Below, piece by piece: positions 36,223-45,932 of a stretch of 64,000 nucleotides of DNA; within the stretch, counting starts at the first letter, position 1; every line of letters begins with the position of its first letter. Made by a program: the position numbers and the translations under genes. Location: contig CAVTJA010000007.1 of the NCBI GenBank assembly GCA_963735005.1, positions 124,001 to 188,000 of the forward strand. The letters are read 5' to 3'. Source of the DNA: WTKG01 sp963735005 (GTDB lineage Bacteria; Actinomycetota; Actinomycetes; Actinomycetales; Demequinaceae). The notes below the pieces were generated by a model. That model worked only from the letters and a program-made list of their open reading frames with translations, had not been told where the DNA came from and did not search any database.

Positions 36223-36741
36223 ATGATCACTCTTCGCCATGCGGCTAGGTCCGCTATCGTCGCGGCCGCGGTGGCCGCCATGCTCTCCGGGTGCTCCGGC
36301 ACCACACCCAGCTCCGATCCGACCGGCGCCACGACCACCACTGCCGCGGACGCCCCGGCGGGCGACGGGGCCTGCCCCAAGCTCACGTCGGACGAGCTTG
36401 CCACCCTGGGCTACGGCGTGCAGATCCTCACGCAGTTGCAGGGGCAAGACCAGGTCAACGCGGTGAATGACGGCACCATCGCGTTTGATCCCGCCGCATT
36501 CGGGGCGGTCCTGGACAGGCTTGAGAGCCTTCGGGGGCACCCGTCGGAGGGTTTCGCCGACCCGGGCGACGCCATTGACGTCCTGCGGAGCGTGAACGAC
36601 AAGGCTGTCGCGATGTTGGCGGTGGACGGCGACGTCCCCCAGGCGATGTTCGACGACTACGCGGCTGTTGCAGGGCCCGTGGGGGACCTGCTCGGTCAGC
36701 AGGCGCCCATTACCCTGGCGCTCGACGACGCCTGCGGCTAG
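36223..36741 (+). CDS. small secreted lipoprotein, unknown function
   Basis: A 172-aa protein with signal peptide and lipobox (RSAIVAAAVAAMLSGCSG), a Ser/Thr spacer, and a mainly helical domain of about 130 residues containing CPKLTSDELATLGYG and one C-terminal Cys. The two mature Cys could form a disulphide. No family is recognised. Its stop (TAG, 36739-36741) shares the palindrome CTAG with the stop of the convergent GNAT gene. Confidence 0.75.
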   Translation: MITLRHAARSAIVAAAVAAMLSGCSGTTPSSDPTGATTTTAADAPAGDGACPKLTSDELATLGYGVQILTQLQGQDQVNAVNDGTIAFDPAAFGAVLDRLESLRGHPSEGFADPGDAIDVLRSVNDKAVAMLAVDGDVPQAMFDDYAAVAGPVGDLLGQQAPITLALDDACG

Positions 36742-37241
36742 CCCAGCAGTAGTTGCCAGTGGCCGACGTCGATCCAGCGTTCGTGCTTCCACCCGATTTC
36801 GCGAAGCGTGCCCGCGTGGGTAAAGCCGCATCGCTCGTGCAGCGCGACTGAGGCCGGGTGCGGAAGCGCGATCACCGCGACCAGTGCGTGCACATCAAGG
36901 TCGCCTGCGGCGGCGATCAGCCGCTCGTACAGCGCCGAGCCGATGCCCTTGCCGCCGTGCCCATCGCGCAGGTAGACCGTTGACTCGAGGCTGTGCCCGT
37001 ACGCGGCGCGCTCCTTGAAGCGACCAAGGTAGGCGAACCCGAGCACCTCGTCCCCGTCGGTCGCGATAAGCCAAGGAAAGCCCGCCCGCTGGATGCCTGC
37101 GACGCGCGCCCGCATGTCGTCATCGGGCACGGGCTCGACCTCAAAGGTTGCCACGGAGTGGAGCACGTAGTGGTTGTAGATGTCCGCGATGGCAGGCGCG
37201 TCGGCCGCGGTGGCGTCGCGAATTCCGAGACTGCTGGTCAT
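36738..37241 (-). CDS. GNAT acetyltransferase (phosphinothricin N-acetyltransferase-like)
   Basis: A 167-aa N-acetyltransferase. It begins IRDATAADAPAIADIYNHYV with VATFEVEPV, has the acetyl-CoA loop in YLRDGHGGKGIGSALYERLI, and ends RCGFTHAGTLREIGWKHERW. These are hallmarks of the Pat/bar subgroup that acetylates phosphinothricin, methionine sulfoximine or related amines; the natural substrate is not certain. GGGAG precedes the ATG. Confidence 0.88.
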   Translation of the reverse strand: MTSSLGIRDATAADAPAIADIYNHYVLHSVATFEVEPVPDDDMRARVAGIQRAGFPWLIATDGDEVLGFAYLGRFKERAAYGHSLESTVYLRDGHGGKGIGSALYERLIAAAGDLDVHALVAVIALPHPASVALHERCGFTHAGTLREIGWKHERWIDVGHWQLLLG

Positions 37242-37271
37242 GGTCGGGCTCCCTGATGCCGGTCGCGGTCG

Positions 37272-38285
37272 CTAGCCGACTGGAGCCAGCGGGCCGGTAC
37301 CCGCGTCAAGCTCGGTGAGCGCGGCACGGATGGCCGCGAGGTCCTCGTCGGAGAGCGCTATCGAACCCGCGTCCGCCCAGCCGTCCACCTGCTCGGGGCT
37401 GCGGGCGCCCACGATGGCGCCGGACACGCCTGGGAACGTCAGCGTCCATGCGATCGCGATGGCGCCGACGGTCGCGCCATGCGCCGCGGCGATGGGGCGC
37501 AGGCGCTCGACGAGCTCGAGGTTGCGTTCGAGGTTGGTGGTGAACTCGGCCGCGCGGCTGCGCCAGTCGTTGTCCGGCAGCGCCGCGGCGCGCTCGCGGG
37601 TGAAGGCGCCCGTCAGCATTCCCGACGCCATGGGCGAGTAGACGATCACGCCCGTGCCGTTCTTTGCGCACCACGGGATGACATCGGCCGCGGCGTCCCG
37701 CCTGAGCATGCTGAACGGCGGTTGCAGCGAGTCCACGTGCGCGACCGCCTCTGCCGCCTGCAGCATCGGGACGTCGTGATTCGACAGGCCGATCGCGCGC
37801 ACCTTGCCCGCCTCCAGCATCTCCGCGAACACCGCCCAGTACGCCTCGATGGGTGTCCCATCCTGCGCCGGCCAGTGCATCTGGAACAGGTCGATGCGCT
37901 CCACGTCGAGGCGCCGGAGCGAGTCCTCGACGTTGCTGCGGATGAAGGCGGGGTCGCCGACGCGGTCGGCGCCCTTCATCGTGTTCGCCTCGTCCCAGCG
38001 CAGGCCGCCCTTGGTGAACACGAACGGGCGGTCGGACTCGGGAAGCGACTTGAGCGCCCGGCCCGTCACGACCTCGGAGTGGCCAAGGCCGTAGACGGAC
38101 GCCGTGTCCACCCAGTTGACACCCCGTTCGGCGGCATGAACGATCGCGCGCACGGACGCATCGTCGTCCTGCTGCCCCCAGCCGAAGGCCCAGCCATCAC
38201 CGCCGATGGCCCAGGCGCCGAAGCCGACCCGGGTGATGTGCATGTCGGTCGTGCCGAGTTGCACGGTGGGGAGAGACGTATCCAT
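37272..38285 (-). CDS. aldo/keto reductase
   Basis: A TIM-barrel NADPH-dependent oxidoreductase of 337 aa. The active-site Asp and Tyr are in NWVDTASVYGLGHSEVVTGR, the Lys in DRPFVFTKGG, and the His in DLFQMHWPAQDG. The cofactor region near the C-terminus includes SGAIVGARSPEQVDGWAD. ATG 38285 is favoured by the TATCGT hexamer 7 nt upstream. The physiological substrate cannot be named. Confidence 0.93.
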   Translation of the reverse strand: MDTSLPTVQLGTTDMHITRVGFGAWAIGGDGWAFGWGQQDDDASVRAIVHAAERGVNWVDTASVYGLGHSEVVTGRALKSLPESDRPFVFTKGGLRWDEANTMKGADRVGDPAFIRSNVEDSLRRLDVERIDLFQMHWPAQDGTPIEAYWAVFAEMLEAGKVRAIGLSNHDVPMLQAAEAVAHVDSLQPPFSMLRRDAAADVIPWCAKNGTGVIVYSPMASGMLTGAFTRERAAALPDNDWRSRAAEFTTNLERNLELVERLRPIAAAHGATVGAIAIAWTLTFPGVSGAIVGARSPEQVDGWADAGSIALSDEDLAAIRAALTELDAGTGPLAPVG

Positions 38286-38292
38286 GACGGCC

Positions 38293-38298
38293 ACGATA
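38293..38298 (-). promoter_or_regulatory. -10-like hexamer of the aldo/keto reductase gene, leaderless
   Basis: TATCGT, 7 nt before ATG 38285. Confidence 0.4.
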
Positions 38299-38327
38299 TG
38301 CCAAGCCTGGCCGAGCCGAAAGCCGCG

Positions 38328-41027
38328 CTAGCGCAGGTGAGTGGAACGGCCCAGCAGATGCGCGCCGCGTGGCCGGGTGCGGTGGCTGGCGACCAGCATC
38401 GCGGAGCCGAGCATGATCAGTAGCGCCGACGCCCCCAACAGCTGGAGCACCTGCTCTGGGCCGGTGGCCGCGAGCTCCTCGTCCGTCAGGCTCACCTTGA
38501 TGGGGGCCGCATCGTCGTCCGTGTAGACCGTTGGCGTGCCCTCAAGCGGGTCGGTCCACGCGACGGTCGCGGTGTTGAGGATCGAGCCCGGGTCATAGTC
38601 GGGCCGCACCATCGCCCTGATGGTCACCACGGGTGTCGATCGGCCGCGCTCAAGCGTGCCGTCGAGGATGCACTCCACGGTGCCGCCGTAGCCGTCCGCG
38701 TCTTCGCCGGACAGGGTGCAGCCCAGCCAATCGGGGGCGCTCGGGTCGGTCGATACCGCGACGTCGACCGAGTCGACGTGCAGGTTCGCGTTGATGGGGT
38801 CGGTGAGGGTGACGTCGTCCGTCCAGCCGTAGGTCGTGGACGTGACATAAAGGAAGTACACCGCCTGTGAACCCCGCTCGACCGTGTTGTCGGCGGCCAC
38901 CTTCACGACCCGCAGGTTGGGCGCCGTGGCGGAGTCGTCGGTGTTGTTGGTGCCGTCCGGGTCCGGCGTGTCGGACGTGACGGTCGCGGTGTTCAGCACC
39001 GCGGTGGTGACGGTGGAGTCGGCGTTCACGTCGAACTCGAACCACGTGCTGTCGCCGTCAGCGAGGGTGCCACTGTTCGAGTCGAGCGTGCAGTCAACGG
39101 CCGAGCCTGCGGCGACGCAGGACCACACGTCGCCCACCGGGAAGGTCAAACCGCCGGCGTAGGACAGGCCGCTCGGCAGGGTGTCGGCGACCACGACGTT
39201 GAGCGCGTCGGACGGGCCGTTGTTGACGATCTCGATGCGGTATCGGCCGACGCCGTCCGCCGGGATATCCGTCGTGACCGTGGTCTTGGTGAGCGCGAGA
39301 TCCGCGTCAGTCGACAGTGAGTCGGACGTGGCGTCGTGGTTATTGTCCGGGTCTGGGTCCGGGGTCGGGTGGTCGACGATCGCGTAGTTGTCGATGGTGC
39401 CGGTGGCGGACGGGAGGATGTCGGCGGTGACGGTAAGCGTGGGCAGCGAGGAGCCAACCGCGAGAGCCGTTCCCGACCACGTGCACACAAGCTCGCCGAC
39501 GCCGGACACTGGGGCGCAGGCCCAGCCGGTGCCGCTCGTGGTGACCGACGTCCAGTCAACCTTGGCGGGAAGCGTGTCGGTCAGGGTGAAGTCACTGCGC
39601 GCGACGGACGGCCCGTGGTTCGTGACGTCCAGGTCCCACGAGATGGACTCGCCCGCGGTCCACGACGTGCCGAGCGTGGTCTTCACGAGCTCGACGTCGG
39701 CGACGATGACGGTGGACGCCGGGTCCTCGTCGTCGTTGTTCGTCATGTTGAGGTCGAGCGTCTTCGCCTCCACGTGCGCGTTGTTGGTGAAGTCGGTAGT
39801 CGCGTTGAGGTCGTCCGGCAGGGTCACCGTCACGGTGGCGATCGGCAGCGCCCCACCTGCGGCGAGCGGCCCGGCGTGGGTGAGCTCGATGACGCCGGGG
39901 CTGACGACGCTGCCGCTCCAGCCCGTTCCCGTCACGCCCGTGTAGGTGGCGTCTGCCGGCAGGGTGTCGGTGATGACGATCGGGCCGACGGCGGTGTCGG
40001 ACGACGGGTCGTTGGTGACCGTGAGGGTCCAGGAGAAGGACGAGCCCGCGGTCGGGTCGCCCACGTGCGCCTTGTCGATCGCGATGTCCGCGGTCTCGAT
40101 GAACACGTCAGCGGTATCGGAGTCCGTGTAGGTGTACGTTCCGCCCGAATACGAACCTGCGCCAGAGTCGTCCTCGGCGTTCACGACCACAGTGTTCTTA
40201 TGCGCGTAGCCCGAGCCCGTGTTGGTGGCGTCCCAGGTGGCACCAGCGTCCGCGACGGCCTGGTAGACGAGCGTCGAGGTGTCCGTCGGGTCGAGGTCCG
40301 GCACGGAGGTCCACGTCAACACCTGGCCCACGATGGTCGGGTCCGCCACCGGGTTGCCGTCGACCGTCGTGGAGCCCGTGACGTAGTTCCAGTCCGCGGG
40401 CAGCGTGTCAACGACCTCGATGTTGGACGCGGTGGAGTTGCCCTGGTTTTCGATCTCTATCGTGAATTCGTGGTCGACGCCGATGTACGCCACCGTGCCC
40501 GTGGGCGTCTTGGTGACGACCGGGTCCGGGAAGGCCGGGGTGACGACGGCGTCGGCCGTGGGGCCGTCGTACGTGCGGCGCTCGGCAACGACGTAGCCGG
40601 AGCTGTTGTCGTGCGAGAAGTACTCGGTGATGTCCGCGACGTTTGTCAGGCTCGAGCCGTCAAGGTTTGCTGACGGCGCGAGCGAGGCGTCGTACGACAG
40701 CGACTTGGTCGCGGCGGGCGCGATGGAGGTGATAGTCCACGTGATGGTGCCGCCGCCCGTGGTGGGGTTGTTGCCGGCAAGCACGCCGCTGTCGCTGATG
40801 GAGCCGCTGCTCACCACGACCCCGGTGGGGATGGTGTCCACGACGGTCATGTCGTAAGCGGTGGAGTTACCGTCGTTCTTGACATCGATCGCGTAGGAGA
40901 AGGTGGCGCCGGGAGCGACGTTCTTGGAGTCGAGGCCATCGACCAGCTTGGTGATCGACGGGTCAGGCTCGACGACGGTCACCGTGGCGGTCGCAGGGCC
41001 GGCAGACTGGTCGGCGGAGTACGACAC
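38328..41027 (-). CDS. giant DUF11-repeat surface protein, C-terminal part with LAATG sorting signal
   Basis: An 899-aa frame forming the C-terminal part of one large surface protein; coding in this frame continues upstream to about 41095. It consists of repeated DUF11-like beta-sandwich domains, each opening with a form of (K/L)TK(T/L)...V-x-x-G-x-x-x-x-Y/W-x-(I/L)-x-(V/I)-x-N-x-GPS and a DTLPAG-like block (DLALTKTTVTTDIPADGVGR; VVVADTLPSGLSYAGG). The end has LAATG, a hydrophobic helix (VLQLLGASALLIMLGSAMLV) and a basic tail, the signal for a class E sortase. It is split from the middle part by two indels near 41095 and 41200. Confidence 0.85.
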   Translation of the reverse strand: MSYSADQSAGPATATVTVVEPDPSITKLVDGLDSKNVAPGATFSYAIDVKNDGNSTAYDMTVVDTIPTGVVVSSGSISDSGVLAGNNPTTGGGTITWTITSIAPAATKSLSYDASLAPSANLDGSSLTNVADITEYFSHDNSSGYVVAERRTYDGPTADAVVTPAFPDPVVTKTPTGTVAYIGVDHEFTIEIENQGNSTASNIEVVDTLPADWNYVTGSTTVDGNPVADPTIVGQVLTWTSVPDLDPTDTSTLVYQAVADAGATWDATNTGSGYAHKNTVVVNAEDDSGAGSYSGGTYTYTDSDTADVFIETADIAIDKAHVGDPTAGSSFSWTLTVTNDPSSDTAVGPIVITDTLPADATYTGVTGTGWSGSVVSPGVIELTHAGPLAAGGALPIATVTVTLPDDLNATTDFTNNAHVEAKTLDLNMTNNDDEDPASTVIVADVELVKTTLGTSWTAGESISWDLDVTNHGPSVARSDFTLTDTLPAKVDWTSVTTSGTGWACAPVSGVGELVCTWSGTALAVGSSLPTLTVTADILPSATGTIDNYAIVDHPTPDPDPDNNHDATSDSLSTDADLALTKTTVTTDIPADGVGRYRIEIVNNGPSDALNVVVADTLPSGLSYAGGLTFPVGDVWSCVAAGSAVDCTLDSNSGTLADGDSTWFEFDVNADSTVTTAVLNTATVTSDTPDPDGTNNTDDSATAPNLRVVKVAADNTVERGSQAVYFLYVTSTTYGWTDDVTLTDPINANLHVDSVDVAVSTDPSAPDWLGCTLSGEDADGYGGTVECILDGTLERGRSTPVVTIRAMVRPDYDPGSILNTATVAWTDPLEGTPTVYTDDDAAPIKVSLTDEELAATGPEQVLQLLGASALLIMLGSAMLVASHRTRPRGAHLLGRSTHLR

Positions 41028-41117
41028 GTCGGAGGGCTCCGAGGCCTCCTTGTCAGTCAGGTTCCACTTGAGCGACGTGCTGTTGACGATGGGTTGCCGT
41101 CGACGGTGCCCACCTGG

Positions 41118-43400
41118 TCAAGGACGGTCGCGGTGTACGTGATGGTGATGGTCCTGACCAGCGGGTCGCTCGCGATGTCGTCGAACCACCAGCCGATCGG
41201 TGTTGCCCACCGCGGTCATGTCCGCGCCGCCGCCGGGCAGGTCGCCCGAGCAGTCGGCCGCGGCCGAGTCCTCACACGTGATGACCACCGACGAGGCGTC
41301 GAGCGCCATCGTCGACGGGATGGCGTCCGTGATGGAGACGTCGTAGAAGTTCACGAGTGCAGGCAGCGGCACGTCGATGGTGAAGTTCCGCTCCTCGCCG
41401 ATCGTGGCCGTCGGGGAGTCAACGTCCTTGGTGATCGGGGCGCCGACCACGGTGACCGTCGCGTTGTCCGTGTTCGTGTAGTCGGCGCGCGGCACCAAGT
41501 CGTCGTCCAGGCTGTAGCCGGTGATCTCCGCGGTGTTGGTGTACGTAGCGGCGCCGGCCGCGAGCGAGGTGACCGTCGCGTCGTACGTCAGGGTCTTTGT
41601 CGAGCCCGCAGTGATGGTGCCGACCGTCCACACGATGCGGGTTCCGGTGCAGCTGACGTCGGGGACGATTGCGGCGCTACCCTGCGACGGCGAGCCAAGC
41701 ACGACCGATCCGATCTCGGGCGGGATGCAGTCGACGACGACCGAGTCGTACGACGTGGGGCGGCCCGACGAGTTTGTCGCGGACAGCGTGTAGGTGACGT
41801 CTTCGCCAGCGGTCACCGTAGTCGGGGACACCGTCTTGGTGATTTGCGGCGACGGCTCCACCAAGTAGGTGTTCGCGGTCGCGGTGAGCGATCCCTGCCC
41901 CGACTGGGTGGCGCGGCCGCGGTCGCGTGGGCGGCTGTTCGACGTCGAGTGAGTCCAGGTGGAATCGGGGTCGATGTACGCCTCGAGGTGAATGGTGAAG
42001 GTCTGGTCGGTTCCGGTGGCGTTCGTGTACTCGGCGGGGAACGTGAGGATGCCGTCGGCCGTGTCGATCGACCACGAATCCGCGCCGATCGTGAAACTTG
42101 TGTCCCCGCCACCAGTGGTGCCGCCCGGATGCGTCACGGTTACCGCGCTCGGGTCAAAGATCCAGTCCGACGAAGCCGACGGCGTCACCCACGCGCTATT
42201 CGCCGTGTTGCGCACCTCGTCGTACACGACGGCGTCGAACACGGTGGTGTAGGCGGGCACGGTGAAGGTGATGTCGAAGTCGGCCACCTCGCCCTTCACG
42301 ACCTGCGACGTGGTGTTGTTCGTGTCCGTGGGCGAGGTTCGGGCCTTGGCCAGGGACGAAGTCGGCAGGTGCACTTCCGAGTCGTCTCGGGACATGTCGC
42401 CAGGCGTGTTCCACGAGCCGGTGAGCGAGGTGCTGAAGGAATCGGTGGGGTAGTACGTCTGCGCGTCCGGGTCCGAGTCCGCGTTGATGCCCGCGGTGTA
42501 CTGGATCACCGAGGCGTCGTTCGTGAGGCTTGTCGCCACGCCGGTGAGGACGGGGATGGTGACGTCGTAGCGGAGCGTCTTCTGCGCCTCGCCGCCAACG
42601 TCGGGCACCGTGACGCCCTCCCAGATGATGACGCTCCGGCCGTCGATGCCGACGGGAAGATCCGCCGGGTAGCCAGCGTCGCCGTCGTCGTACGCGGTAC
42701 CGGAGTCGCTGATGCTCGTCACGTCGGCCTTCGTGATCCCCGTCGGTAGCGCGTCCCACACCACCGTGTTGCGCGCCTCGTACGGAATCGTGCGCAGATC
42801 AACGCGGTAGTGCACGACCTCGCCTTCGCGCACCTGGATGCCGTCTCGGTCGGAACCGAATACGGTGCCGTCGGGGCTTATCTGCGAGGTCGCCGTGCGC
42901 GTCGACGAGAGTCCGGAGCCGTTGTCGGTGACCGATTCGACGCCCTTGATGAGCTGCATTTCCGGCAAGACCTCGACCGCGGCGTCCTCGCGCAGGAAGT
43001 AGAGGGCGCCGTCCACGTTCTGCTGGCGGTACTTGATGAGGTTCTGCGGCTTGTCCAAGATCAGGCTGCCCGACGGTGTGACGACCGTTGCCCAGATATG
43101 CGCCGTGAACGTCGAGCCGCGTGGAACGTAGAGGTCACCGCCGTCACCTGGCGTGCCCAATTGCCACTCGAGGCGGCCCGCCGTGGTGTCGAGCGCCGCG
43201 GGGATGATCGGGCCGACGCTCCCGGACACCACGTCGTACCCCTCGTACGCGAGGCCGGCGGGCAGGAAGTCGGTGAGGATGGGGTTGCGGACGTCGACCG
43301 ACGTCGGGAACACGATCGAGACTTCAAAGCAGGCGGTGTCGCCTAGGCGGAAGTCGGTGGCGACGTCTTCGTTCCACGTCGCGCCCGGCTTGCGGTGCAC
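41118..43400 (-). CDS. giant DUF11-repeat surface protein, middle part
   Basis: A 760-aa frame carrying more DUF11-like repeats, for example ITKTVSPTTVTAGEDVTYTL and ITKDVDSPTATIGEERNFTI. The first 30 and last 20 residues are out of frame with the rest: the last true residues are about GGGADMTAVGNTDR, after which the protein continues in another frame as WWFDDIASDPLVRTITITYT (about 41195-41100) before the C-terminal frame takes over. It joins the N-terminal part near 43390. As given it has neither signal peptide nor sorting signal and cannot work alone. Confidence 0.8.
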   Translation of the reverse strand: MHRKPGATWNEDVATDFRLGDTACFEVSIVFPTSVDVRNPILTDFLPAGLAYEGYDVVSGSVGPIIPAALDTTAGRLEWQLGTPGDGGDLYVPRGSTFTAHIWATVVTPSGSLILDKPQNLIKYRQQNVDGALYFLREDAAVEVLPEMQLIKGVESVTDNGSGLSSTRTATSQISPDGTVFGSDRDGIQVREGEVVHYRVDLRTIPYEARNTVVWDALPTGITKADVTSISDSGTAYDDGDAGYPADLPVGIDGRSVIIWEGVTVPDVGGEAQKTLRYDVTIPVLTGVATSLTNDASVIQYTAGINADSDPDAQTYYPTDSFSTSLTGSWNTPGDMSRDDSEVHLPTSSLAKARTSPTDTNNTTSQVVKGEVADFDITFTVPAYTTVFDAVVYDEVRNTANSAWVTPSASSDWIFDPSAVTVTHPGGTTGGGDTSFTIGADSWSIDTADGILTFPAEYTNATGTDQTFTIHLEAYIDPDSTWTHSTSNSRPRDRGRATQSGQGSLTATANTYLVEPSPQITKTVSPTTVTAGEDVTYTLSATNSSGRPTSYDSVVVDCIPPEIGSVVLGSPSQGSAAIVPDVSCTGTRIVWTVGTITAGSTKTLTYDATVTSLAAGAATYTNTAEITGYSLDDDLVPRADYTNTDNATVTVVGAPITKDVDSPTATIGEERNFTIDVPLPALVNFYDVSITDAIPSTMALDASSVVITCEDSAAADCSGDLPGGGADMTAVGNTDRLVVRRHRERPAGQDHHHHVHRDRP

Positions 43401-45349
43401 GGGTCAACCCCGGAGGCGAGGTCCTGTTCCACGTCCGTGCGGTCCATGACCCGCTTGTTGATTGTGGTGAAGTCGGTGGGCATAGACGAGCCCGAGTCGT
43501 CCCACACCATCCACGTGTCGGGGAACCAGGGCTGCAGGGCGGCGACGGCGTCGGTGACGGCCGTGAAATACACGGTGTTGCCAAAGCCATCGCCGGAGGT
43601 CGTCGGGCCATACTCAGCGGCGAGCTCGTAGTCCGAACGGTTGAGCACGTCGTAGGTGATGGTGTGCGTGTCGTTGGCGGCCAGTACGAAGTTGTCCGGG
43701 TCCGGGTACGTTGCCGACGTGGGGCGCAGGATCAGCTCGAAGGATCCGTCGGGGAAGGCCTCGAGCGACACCACGTCCGCGCCGGTGACGGTGCCAACGG
43801 TGCCGGTGCAGTCGCTGATGTCGAGGCCGCTCGAGTTAATGATTGTGGTGCCAGCGGGGACGCGCGGGCACAGGCCGTTCGTCACGACGTCGTGCAAGAC
43901 GATGTCGGAAGAGTCCATGTACTCGCTCGCACGTAGCGTCAACTCGAAGGTGCTTTCGGCGTCGGTGTCGAAGGTTGAACCCGCGGTGATCGACTTGAGC
44001 ACGGACAGGTCCATCGCGTAGATGGTGGTGCTGTCCGCGTCGGTCCAGGCGCGTATTCCGCCGGTCCTGACGACGCCCGCGTAATCGCCGTCCACCGTGG
44101 CCCGGTTGGTCCAGGTGGTGCCGTCGATCGCGGTGGCGAGGCTGCCGTGACGAGTCTCGGGGCCATTGTTGTTGTCGAGGTTCGCGGCTTGGCCAAGGGA
44201 CGCCGGGGTGGGCGTCGAGGCGCCGTCGAAGGTCATGGTGTTCTCGTAGAGGGGCACCGCGGCGGCGTATCGGACAACCGTCGTCGAGCCCGCGGCGAGC
44301 GTGCCCAGGTCCCATTCCACTCGCGTGTAGACGTCACCCTGGGTGACCCCGTACGTGGTCGCGTCGCCGGCCGTCGCGACCACGGTCTCTACCGCCGACG
44401 GGGTGGGGCAGTTGGTCGCGATCAGCGGCGTGCCGGTGAGGTCCGGCGAGCCGAGGTACTCATTGACAGTGCCGTCGCCGAGCTCGCGGTCGACGGTCGA
44501 GTTGTCGATCGTGCCGCACTGCAGGAACTCCAGTGCGGCAGGCAGCCAATCGACCAGCACCGCGTTGTCGGTGTCGCCCTCAGAAGTGTTGGTGACCTCG
44601 ATCCGATAAACGGTGGTCTGGTCGTGCACGCCGCGCAGCAGCTCAGCTTCTGGGCTTGGCTCGGACTTTGCGACGGTGAACGGCACGATGTCCGTGTCCA
44701 CCGTGTCGGGCCCGGCGCTCGCGGTCTCGGCGATGGCCGTCGCTCCGCCCACGCCGGTCGCGCCGACGAACACGGGCAGCAGGGTGGGGTCGCCGCCGAG
44801 GTAGGCGTAGGCATCGAGCGAGACCGTGGATCCCACAGGGAAGACGTCGACCGCCGAGGTCTCGCCAGTGCCCGAGCTGGGCTGCGTCGGGTGCGCCGTG
44901 AAGGACAGGCCGTATGAGCCGGTGGCGGGCAGGTCGGAGACGTCCTCCCACACCCAGTACTCGTACCCGGCTGGGACAACGCCATTGGGGATGGGATCGG
45001 CTGACGTGTAGATCTCGGGCGTCCCGGCGCCGGAACTCACGAACGTGAGTCCGTCCGGCACGATGACTACGAAGCCGAGGTTGAACCCGTCGTTGCCCCC
45101 GGTGTTCTTCGCGGAGACCGCATACGTGATGTTTTCGCCCGCGATCACCCGGGCGGGACCGCTTGCGTTCACCGTCACCGTGGGCGCGGCGGCGCTCGCG
45201 GCGTCGGCGCCGAGGATCACCAGGATGGGCGCTAGCGCGAGGGTGAGGGCGGCCAGGAATGCCGCGCTAGGGGAACGGAATTGGGCAAGGCGGAGGGAGC
45301 GCGCGTCGGCCCTAGCGATGGGTCGGCGGAACCTCAGTTCTGCCCTCAT
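43343..45349 (-). CDS. giant DUF11-repeat surface protein, N-terminal part
   Basis: A 668-aa frame with an export signal: basic start MRAELRFRRPIARADARSLR, a long hydrophobic stretch (AAFLAALTLALAPILVILGA) and an Ala-rich cleavage region (DAASAAAPTV). DUF11-like domains follow (TVNASGPARVIAGENITYAV; VAKSEPSPEAELLRGVHDQT). The true reading ends about SGVDPCTASRA; a single-base change near 43390 moves the protein into the middle frame. Restored, the product would be roughly 2,340 aa: exported, made of many Ig-like sandwiches, and sortase-anchored. It is probably an adhesin or stalk-like surface protein. Confidence 0.85.
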   Translation of the reverse strand: MRAELRFRRPIARADARSLRLAQFRSPSAAFLAALTLALAPILVILGADAASAAAPTVTVNASGPARVIAGENITYAVSAKNTGGNDGFNLGFVVIVPDGLTFVSSGAGTPEIYTSADPIPNGVVPAGYEYWVWEDVSDLPATGSYGLSFTAHPTQPSSGTGETSAVDVFPVGSTVSLDAYAYLGGDPTLLPVFVGATGVGGATAIAETASAGPDTVDTDIVPFTVAKSEPSPEAELLRGVHDQTTVYRIEVTNTSEGDTDNAVLVDWLPAALEFLQCGTIDNSTVDRELGDGTVNEYLGSPDLTGTPLIATNCPTPSAVETVVATAGDATTYGVTQGDVYTRVEWDLGTLAAGSTTVVRYAAAVPLYENTMTFDGASTPTPASLGQAANLDNNNGPETRHGSLATAIDGTTWTNRATVDGDYAGVVRTGGIRAWTDADSTTIYAMDLSVLKSITAGSTFDTDAESTFELTLRASEYMDSSDIVLHDVVTNGLCPRVPAGTTIINSSGLDISDCTGTVGTVTGADVVSLEAFPDGSFELILRPTSATYPDPDNFVLAANDTHTITYDVLNRSDYELAAEYGPTTSGDGFGNTVYFTAVTDAVAALQPWFPDTWMVWDDSGSSMPTDFTTINKRVMDRTDVEQDLASGVDPCTASRARRGTKTSPPTSA

Positions 45350-45355
45350 AGATGC

Positions 45356-45361
45356 ACCTTA
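45356..45361 (-). promoter_or_regulatory. -10-like hexamer of the giant surface protein gene, leaderless
   Basis: TAAGGT, 6 nt before the ATG at 45349, with no Shine-Dalgarno. Confidence 0.45.
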
Positions 45362-45419
45362 GTGGCCAGCGGGCTGTGTTGCCTATGTGAATGGCGTGAC
45401 ATGCCCCACTACGTGCGAG

Positions 45420-45932
45420 CTAAGGTTTCGGCGAGTTCCGCGACGCGAAGCCGCCGCCGGGGATGGCGCGGCGCGTTGGCTTGAGCCGATCGGCGAGCCG
45501 CATGGCGATCGAACCGACAACCGCGAGTATCAAGACGTACGCGGCGGCTAGCGGCCCAAGGTCGTCCTGGATCCCTGCGGCGACCCCCAAGCCCGCGATG
45601 ACGATCGAGAATTCGCCGCGGGGAATGAGCGACAGGCCGGTGCGCCAACGGCCCAACCGGCCGATCCCCGCGTGGGCCGCCGCGAAATAGCCCGTGCCCA
45701 CCTTGGTGAGCGCGGTGACCGCCGCGAGCGCGACGGCGGGGATCAGGACGGGCACGAGCGTCGCGGGATCGATCTGAAGGCCGAAGAAGACGAAGAAGAG
45801 CCCGCCGAAGACGTCACGTAGCGGCGGCATCAACCCCCGCACGTCGTCGGCGACCTGGCCCGAGAACGTCAGGCCGAGCAGGAACGCACCCACGGCGGCA
45901 GACACCTGCACCGCCTCCGCGAGGCCCGCCAC
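45420..45932 (-). CDS. K+/H+ antiporter (CPA2 family), C-terminal fragment
   Basis: A 170-aa frame that continues the antiporter started at 46662. It begins in GLAEAVQVSAAVGAFLLGLT, followed by VFGGLFFVFFGLQIDPATLV and the helix with SLIPRGEFSIVIAG, all conserved in the second half of CPA2 antiporters (KefB/KhtU-like). The upstream half ends in the other frame at LGLAFS. One extra T near 45935 explains the break; removing it gives LAL-LVAGLAEAVQ and a normal protein of about 413 aa. Confidence 0.85.
   Translation of the reverse strand: MAGLAEAVQVSAAVGAFLLGLTFSGQVADDVRGLMPPLRDVFGGLFFVFFGLQIDPATLVPVLIPAVALAAVTALTKVGTGYFAAAHAGIGRLGRWRTGLSLIPRGEFSIVIAGLGVAAGIQDDLGPLAAAYVLILAVVGSIAMRLADRLKPTRRAIPGGGFASRNSPKP

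Noticed and set aside
39336..42749. Long plus-strand frames (445 and 551 codons) opposite the giant surface protein
   Set aside because: The products are Arg/Gly/Val-rich nonsense typical of antisense of Thr/Asp/Val-rich repeats.
43380..43400. Programmed ribosomal frameshift in the giant surface protein
   Set aside because: No slippery heptamer or downstream structure could be recognised, and two more frame changes occur in the same gene.
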